Under the pieces are notes generated by a model, which saw only the letters and a program-made list of their open reading frames with translations, did no database searches and was not told the DNA's origin. 47,894 nucleotides of DNA, taken from assembly GCA_958421655.1 (NCBI GenBank), contig CATZMG010000004.1, forward strand, positions 1-47,894, in the 5' to 3' direction. A program made the translations under genes and the position numbers. This DNA comes from an uncultured Collinsella sp. (GTDB lineage Bacteria; Actinomycetota; Coriobacteriia; Coriobacteriales; Coriobacteriaceae). Below, piece after piece: positions 43,533 through 47,894 of this stretch; positions within the stretch are counted from its first letter, which is position 1; each line of letters starts with the position of its first letter.

Positions 43533-43743
43533 CGCCCCTGGGCACCAAGTTGATTGCCAAAGAGCCCCGTCCCAAAAAGACTGGTCAAGGTTGCGGTGAG
43601 ATGCGCAACAGAATCGTGCCATTTGGATAAATACGCTTGTGGTTTCTTTAAAGACACCTTAAACGCCGCTGAATATCTTTGGAAAGAAATGCCTGCTCGG
43701 TATCATGCTGCTCGTATATAAACGGTAGCAGTCAGGAGACCAC

Positions 43744-44852
43744 GTGCGAAACATCGCATCGCGGGACGAGTATGTGCCGCAGCATGGCAGCAGATATGAG
43801 ACGAAGGACACGTCTTCGCGTGGCCTTGCCGACACTCGCATCCGCGTGAGGAAGATTGCCGCCATTGGGATGCTAACGTCGGCGGTTATTATCCTCGGAA
43901 TTACCGCCAAAACCTACGCGTCGGAGCGAATGGCACACTCAGATGCGTTAACGGTACAGACGCAAAACAAAAAGGTCTCTGAATCTAAAGTCACCGCAAG
44001 TCAAACCCTGTCGACAGCGAACCTCAAGACGGGGCTTTCGAAGGCGGACTTTAACGATATCCCTTCGAGTGATACCGTTCAGACCTTCTCGTTGGTGGAT
44101 AACAAGATTCCTACCTTGGAGGATAAGAGCCTTGCTTCGCTCCAGGATGCCCTGAGCCGGGCGCAGGAGCTGGGTGAAGTGGGCGTAGTGTTCTACGACC
44201 TATCGAGCGGTAGAGGCGTGACGTATAGCGCCGATGTCGAGGTGTATGGAGCGAGCAGTTACATGCGCTCTATATTTGCGAGACGTTGGTCGAATCGGGT
44301 CAGGTGTCGCTCGATTGGCCTTTAGCCACGTATGGTGGTTACAGTATGGGCTGGCAGGCGGTGCGCGACTTGATCGAGGCTGCGGTCGTTTATTCAGACA
44401 ACGATTCGTTTATTGCGTTACGTGCGGCGTTTGACCGTGTCGGTTACGAGGATTGGATTGTCGGTCTTGGCATCGATTACGATACGGCACTGGATCCGAT
44501 GAGTGATTTTCCGACCTACTGCCCGCGCACTTCTGCGAGGTTATGGCGCGAGATGAGCGAGTATCTGAGCATGGATACCGAGACTTCACAGTGGTTGTCG
44601 GGCCTTCTGGCATCAACATCGCGCTCGTTTATTCGCGATGGCATTGCGGATGAGCAGGTTTTGGTGCGCAACAAGGCAGGCTGGATTAGCGAGGGTGGTT
44701 ACTATTCGACATGCGATGCAGGCCTCATCGACATCGATGGCCGTACCTATGTCATGAGCGTCATGACATCGATGCCATGGAGTGACCGTTCGAGCGAGGT
44801 TACGGCTGCGATTGCAAAGGCTCTGTTTGATACGCGAGCTGCACTGGCTTAG
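43744..44852 (+). pseudogene. Class A beta-lactamase-like serine hydrolase, frameshifted
   Basis: The GTG-initiated first frame has a short cytoplasmic leader, one membrane anchor (residues about 37-55), a Ser/Thr-rich linker and the start of the hydrolase domain up to VEVYGASSY. It then runs out at 44325. A second frame carries on ALYICETLVESGQVSLDWPLA to VLVRNKAGWIS (KxG) and the stop at 44852. About 10 nt appear deleted near 44262, which removes the Lys expected in the SxxK motif and shifts frame. Intact relatives are surface-anchored D,D-peptidase- or beta-lactamase-like proteins. Inactive as it stands. Confidence 0.8.
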
Positions 44853-44930
44853 CGTGTTCGTTTGGCGAGGTCAAACAAAATGCTGGTACCATACCTTGGT
44901 TGAGAATTTCGTATAGGTTTGGGGAATGGT

Positions 44931-45671
44931 ATGGCTACCATCGCGATTATCGGTGCGCTCGAAAAAGAGATCATGCAGATTAAGGAAGAGCTGAGCGACG
45001 TTTGCGAGGCACGGGAGGCAGGCTTGACCGTTGTGAGCGGTGAGCTCGACGGCCTGACAGTTGTCGCCACAACGGCGGGCATGGGCACGGTAAACGCTGC
45101 CGCCGCAACACAGCACCTCATTAGCAAGTATGCTCCACATGCAGTTGTGCTTTCGGGTATCGCGGGCGGTTTGAACCCCAAGCTCCATATCGACGACGTG
45201 GTCATTGGCAAACGCCTACGCTATCTGGATACCGATACCGCGCTTATCGCCGAGTCCGCACCGGGGCTCGAGGAGTTTGGCTCGACGCCCGCGCTGGTCG
45301 ATATTGCCGCCGACGTGCTTGCTGAGCGTGGGTTTGTTGACGCTTCGAAAAATGCAGTCGCTTCGAACGAGGGCACCAAGCAGTTCCTGGTCGGCACGAT
45401 TGCCACGGGTAACCGCTTTGTGACGGGCGCCACCATGCGCAACGACGCTATCGAGGCGACGCATGCCGATTGTGTCGGCATGGAGGGCGCGGCAATTGCC
45501 CATGTCGCAACCAAAAATGGTGTCGATTGCCTGGTGTTGCGCGCTATCAGCGATAATTGTGACGAGGCGTACGATGCAATTTGCGAGCGCGAGTTCGATC
45601 TGTTCGAGTACGCGCGTGTCGCAAGTGACATCACGCTCGATATCGTCCGCCGCATTGCCGCTGCGCAATAG
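44931..45671 (+). CDS. mtnN: 5'-methylthioadenosine/S-adenosylhomocysteine nucleosidase
   Basis: The 246-residue enzyme cleaves MTA and SAH, recycling SAM by-products and giving the AI-2 precursor. Motifs: IIGALEKEI (Glu11), SGIAGGLNPKLHIDDVV, ATGNRFV, VGMEGAAIAHVA and the catalytic Asp in AISDNCDEA. ATG 44931 is preferred over the upstream TTG. A radical SAM enzyme and SAM recycling lie within 2 kb, though co-transcription is not shown. Confidence 0.92.
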   Translation: MATIAIIGALEKEIMQIKEELSDVCEAREAGLTVVSGELDGLTVVATTAGMGTVNAAAATQHLISKYAPHAVVLSGIAGGLNPKLHIDDVVIGKRLRYLDTDTALIAESAPGLEEFGSTPALVDIAADVLAERGFVDASKNAVASNEGTKQFLVGTIATGNRFVTGATMRNDAIEATHADCVGMEGAAIAHVATKNGVDCLVLRAISDNCDEAYDAICEREFDLFEYARVASDITLDIVRRIAAAQ

Positions 45672-45709
45672 CGCGTCTATTTGTAAGAACCTACGACCAA
45701 GGAGTGTCC

Positions 45710-46300
45710 ATGGCCGATTCCATTAACTACCAGCTTGCCAAGTTCGTCGCCAGCTATGGCAAGGTTTCGCAGATTCCCGAGTCCACCTGCCCCGAGGTGA
45801 GCTTTGTCGGCCGCTCCAACGTGGGCAAGTCGTCGATTATGAACAAGCTTTTTGGCCGCAAGAACCTGGTCAAGGTTTCGAGTACGCCGGGCAAGACGAG
45901 CAACATCAACTTCTTTGAGGCTGACGATGTGCACTTCGTCGACCTGCCGGGCTACGGTTTCGCCCGTCGTTCCAAGGCCGAACGTGACCGCTGGGCCGAG
46001 CTCATTGGCGACTTCTTCGACTCCGAGCGCAGCTTCAACCTGGTTGTGTCGCTGGTGGACATTCGCCACGACCCCAGTAAACTCGACCATGACATGATCG
46101 ACTACCTGCAGGGCAACGAGTTCAACTTTATCGTCTGCCTCACCAAAGCCGACAAGCTCAGCCGCACCCAACAGGCCCGCCAGGCGGCAGCCATCAAGAA
46201 GCAGCTCAACGTCCCGGCCGAGAACGTAATCATTACAAGCTCCCAGACTGGCACCGGCATCGACGAACTCAAGCGCCGCATCGCCGAAGCCTGCCTCTAG
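45710..46300 (+). CDS. yihA: Ribosome biogenesis GTP-binding protein YihA/YsxC
   Basis: The 196-residue GTPase has G1 GRSNVGKSS, G2-region STPGKTSNINFF, G3 DLPGYGFARR, G4 TKAD and G5 SSQTGTG. The family assembles the 50S subunit and is usually essential. AAGGAGTG precedes the ATG at 45710. It lies 38 nt after mtnN, so probably the same transcript. Confidence 0.95.
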   Translation: MADSINYQLAKFVASYGKVSQIPESTCPEVSFVGRSNVGKSSIMNKLFGRKNLVKVSSTPGKTSNINFFEADDVHFVDLPGYGFARRSKAERDRWAELIGDFFDSERSFNLVVSLVDIRHDPSKLDHDMIDYLQGNEFNFIVCLTKADKLSRTQQARQAAAIKKQLNVPAENVIITSSQTGTGIDELKRRIAEACL

Positions 46301-46330
46301 TCAGGGTTAAACCGTCAAAAGCCCCCGTTC

Positions 46331-46382
46331 ATATCACCCCAGTGATAGTTATTGGTAAACTATCACTGGGGTGATATTTTTT
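46331..46382. promoter_or_regulatory. 20-bp perfect inverted repeat before DUF3990/XRE pair
   Basis: Arms 46331-46350 and 46358-46377 are exact reverse complements with a 7-nt loop and are followed by six T. It ends six bases before the AGGAGG of the next gene. It may terminate yihA transcription, act as operator for the XRE-tailed protein, or attenuate the module. Confidence 0.85.
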
Positions 46383-46393
46383 AGGAGGTCGAT

Positions 46394-47077
46394 ATGGAGC
46401 TTTGGCACGGGTCGGAGGTTGTTGTCGAGCATCCATCGTTGGATAAATGCAGGCAATTCAATGACTATGGGCGCGGGTTTTATTGCACACCGCATGAGGA
46501 AATGGCAATGGAGTGGGCATGTCGGACCGAGTCTGATGGCATTGCCAATCGATATGAGCTTGATTTAGATGGCCTTGCGATTTTGGATTTGGAATCAGGT
46601 GAGTTCTCGATTCTCAACTGGCTTGCAATTCTGGCGAATAACAGAGAGTTTAATGTTTCAACGCCAGTAGCACGCGAGGGGCTTCGTTATCTGCTGGATA
46701 ACTGCCTGATTGATATTTCTCCCTATGACGTTATTCGAGGCTATCGTGCAGACGATTCCTATTTCTCGTTTGCAAGACAGTTTGTCAACGGCATGATTTC
46801 GCTCAGGCAATTGCAGCGCATTATGTTTTTGGGGGATTTGGGCATTCAATATGCGCTTATGAGTGAGCGTGCGTTCTCGGCGATTAAGTTTCGCGATTGG
46901 AAGCAGGCCTCGGGAGCTGAGTTTTATCCCAAACGATTTGAGCGAGAACAGAACGCTCGACGAAAGTACCTGGATACTGTAAACGGATTTGACTCTGATG
47001 GTGTCGACATTAGGGATTTGATGGCAGGGAGGGTTGATTTAAATGATCCAAGAGTTAACGGATCGTGGGCCGAGTAG
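46394..47077 (+). CDS. DUF3990 protein, probable ADP-ribosyltransferase-like toxin
   Basis: The 227-residue protein begins LWHGSEVVVEHP and has DYGRGFYCTPHEEMAMEWA (residues 24-42), the DUF3990 signature and the layout of ADP-ribosyltransferase-fold proteins (H-Y/F-E type; the HGS and GFY motifs would bind NAD). The acidic residue for catalysis cannot be assigned by eye. AGGAGG lies at good spacing. The downstream gene overlaps by 35 nt and has a DNA-binding tail, a toxin-first TA-like order. Target unknown. The region is more AT-rich than its neighbours, consistent with transfer. Confidence 0.75.
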   Translation: MELWHGSEVVVEHPSLDKCRQFNDYGRGFYCTPHEEMAMEWACRTESDGIANRYELDLDGLAILDLESGEFSILNWLAILANNREFNVSTPVAREGLRYLLDNCLIDISPYDVIRGYRADDSYFSFARQFVNGMISLRQLQRIMFLGDLGIQYALMSERAFSAIKFRDWKQASGAEFYPKRFEREQNARRKYLDTVNGFDSDGVDIRDLMAGRVDLNDPRVNGSWAE

Positions 47078-47741
47078 GACATACCCCGTCTACTACCTTG
47101 AGGATGCAATGAACAACCTCGGCGACTGCTTTGACTATGCCGTTAACGATTATGGGGCAGAAGGATCGGAAGTTGCTGAACTCTTTTGCCTGAGCGGCGT
47201 AGCCCGCGAGTTCGAATGCGGCAACGCATGGGTAGTGTCGGGAAAATCGGGCGTTGAGCTGTTCGCGCTTATCGCCGAAAGGTCGGGCTATCAATCAAGG
47301 CCGATGCCAAATCGAACCTACCGATTCGAAAAGACACCGGAATATTGGACAGGCTGGATATTGGCATACCTTCAGTGGCGCCTAGGAGAGTCTTTCGAAG
47401 ATTTGCTGCATGTCGTTCCATTCGATGTGCTACGCAGCCTGTACTACCCCTGGCACGAAGCCTCGGAGGAACGCGTGGCTCGTCTCGTCTGCGATATGGC
47501 GAAGAAAGCGTCCAGGCAAACCAAACTTGCGTTAGCAAGAAAGAGGCTCAAGAAAACCCAACAAGACCTGGCATACGAATCGGGTGTGTCACTCCGCTCA
47601 ATCCAAATGTACGAGCAGCGCCAGAGAAACATCAATGAAGCTTCGGTTACAAGCGTAAGAGCCATAGCAAAAACCCTCCACTGCAACATCGAGGACCTCC
47701 TAGAACCAGTCTTCGAATACAAAGAAACCAGCGCCGCCTAA
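47043..47741 (+). CDS. Putative antitoxin with C-terminal XRE helix-turn-helix
   Basis: The 232-residue protein has an unfamiliar N-terminal part (1-155), including a DUF3791/3990-partner-like segment (VYYLEDAMNNLGDCFDYAVNDYG) and an aromatic-rich middle (EYWTGWILAYLQWRLGESF). Residues 161-220 form an XRE HTH (LARKRLKKTQQDLAYESGVSLRS). GGGAGGG lies before its ATG, inside the toxin gene. Overlap and co-orientation suggest it neutralises the DUF3990 protein and represses at the 20-bp inverted repeat. Function is inferred. Confidence 0.7.
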   Translation: MIQELTDRGPSRTYPVYYLEDAMNNLGDCFDYAVNDYGAEGSEVAELFCLSGVAREFECGNAWVVSGKSGVELFALIAERSGYQSRPMPNRTYRFEKTPEYWTGWILAYLQWRLGESFEDLLHVVPFDVLRSLYYPWHEASEERVARLVCDMAKKASRQTKLALARKRLKKTQQDLAYESGVSLRSIQMYEQRQRNINEASVTSVRAIAKTLHCNIEDLLEPVFEYKETSAA

Positions 47742-47819
47742 ACCAAGCACACAGCCGATGCCCGCCTCTAGGAAGTGCTCCAGCCTAGCAAGAGCCCCTA
47801 CCAATAAAAAGCCAAACTA

Positions 47820-47894
47820 TCAGCCCGGCGCCTTTCCAGAGCGTAGGTCCCTGTAGCCGCTGCCGGCGAAGTTAACATAGGGGAGGCCAGGGGG
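47820..47894 (-). CDS. Possible 3' end of a gene running off the window
   Basis: A minus-strand frame open to the window edge reads GLPYVNFAGSGYRDLRSG and stops at 47820. It looks protein-like but is too short to identify. Confidence 0.25.
   Translation of the reverse strand, partial: PPGLPYVNFAGSGYRDLRSGKAPG

Overview
The window looks like a chromosomal segment of a high-GC, anaerobic, sugar-fermenting Coriobacteriia member, most likely Collinsella or a close relative. This is an inference from gene content and codon use: Leloir galactose genes, several PTS loci, pyruvate formate-lyase with its activase, a flavo-diiron protein, LacI-, DeoR- and AraC-type regulators, and many short palindromic GGGAC-type repeats. 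No sequence search was run. I saw no tRNA, rRNA, CRISPR array or complete insertion sequence.

Layout. 0-1.8 kb: a DUF4143 AAA ATPase bracketed by near-identical 39-bp direct repeats and preceded by a 33-bp tandem repeat. 1.8-6 kb: galK-galT with a divergent LacI-type regulator and long inverted-repeat operators. 6.1-7.3 kb: flavo-diiron protein. 7.4-17 kb: what appears to be an old lactose/tagatose-6-phosphate island. It holds a truncated lacR fused head-on to a broken lacB, a frameshifted LicR-type regulator, a four-gene PTS operon (IIA, GH1 phospho-glycosidase, IIC, IIB), a fused lacX/lacC remnant, an intact DeoR/LacR regulator and a GatY/KbaY-type aldolase. 17-20.3 kb: HAD phosphatase, AraC regulator and a Nudix-Vsr fusion protein. 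20.4-23.4 kb: BceAB-type ABC transporter. 23.4-25.8 kb: repeat-rich DNA around a DAHP synthase gene, including a MITE-like element. 25.8-30.4 kb: MarR plus heterodimeric ABC exporter. 30.7-32.6 kb: SDR dehydrogenase and KdgT-type permease. 33-35.4 kb: pyruvate formate-lyase split into two genes. 35.7-41.3 kb: LacI regulator, GH32, PTS EIIBC, GH32 (sucrose/fructoside use). 41.6-46.3 kb: DegV, PFL activase, a broken beta-lactamase-like gene, MTA/SAH nucleosidase and YihA GTPase. 46.3-47.7 kb: a toxin-antitoxin-like pair (DUF3990 plus XRE-tailed partner) behind a 20-bp perfect inverted repeat.

How the genes fit together. Most of the window is carbohydrate capture (galactose, beta-glycosides or lactose by PTS, sucrose or fructosides by PTS, ketodeoxygluconate) feeding mixed-acid fermentation through PFL. 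The features I rate most worth attention are: the split PFL, whose glycyl-radical domain is a separate gene; the single-polypeptide Nudix plus Vsr endonuclease; the DUF3990/XRE module; the pair of large palindromes sitting just 3' of gatY and of the glycyl-radical gene; and the decayed tagatose genes around a phospho-galactosidase-like PTS operon.
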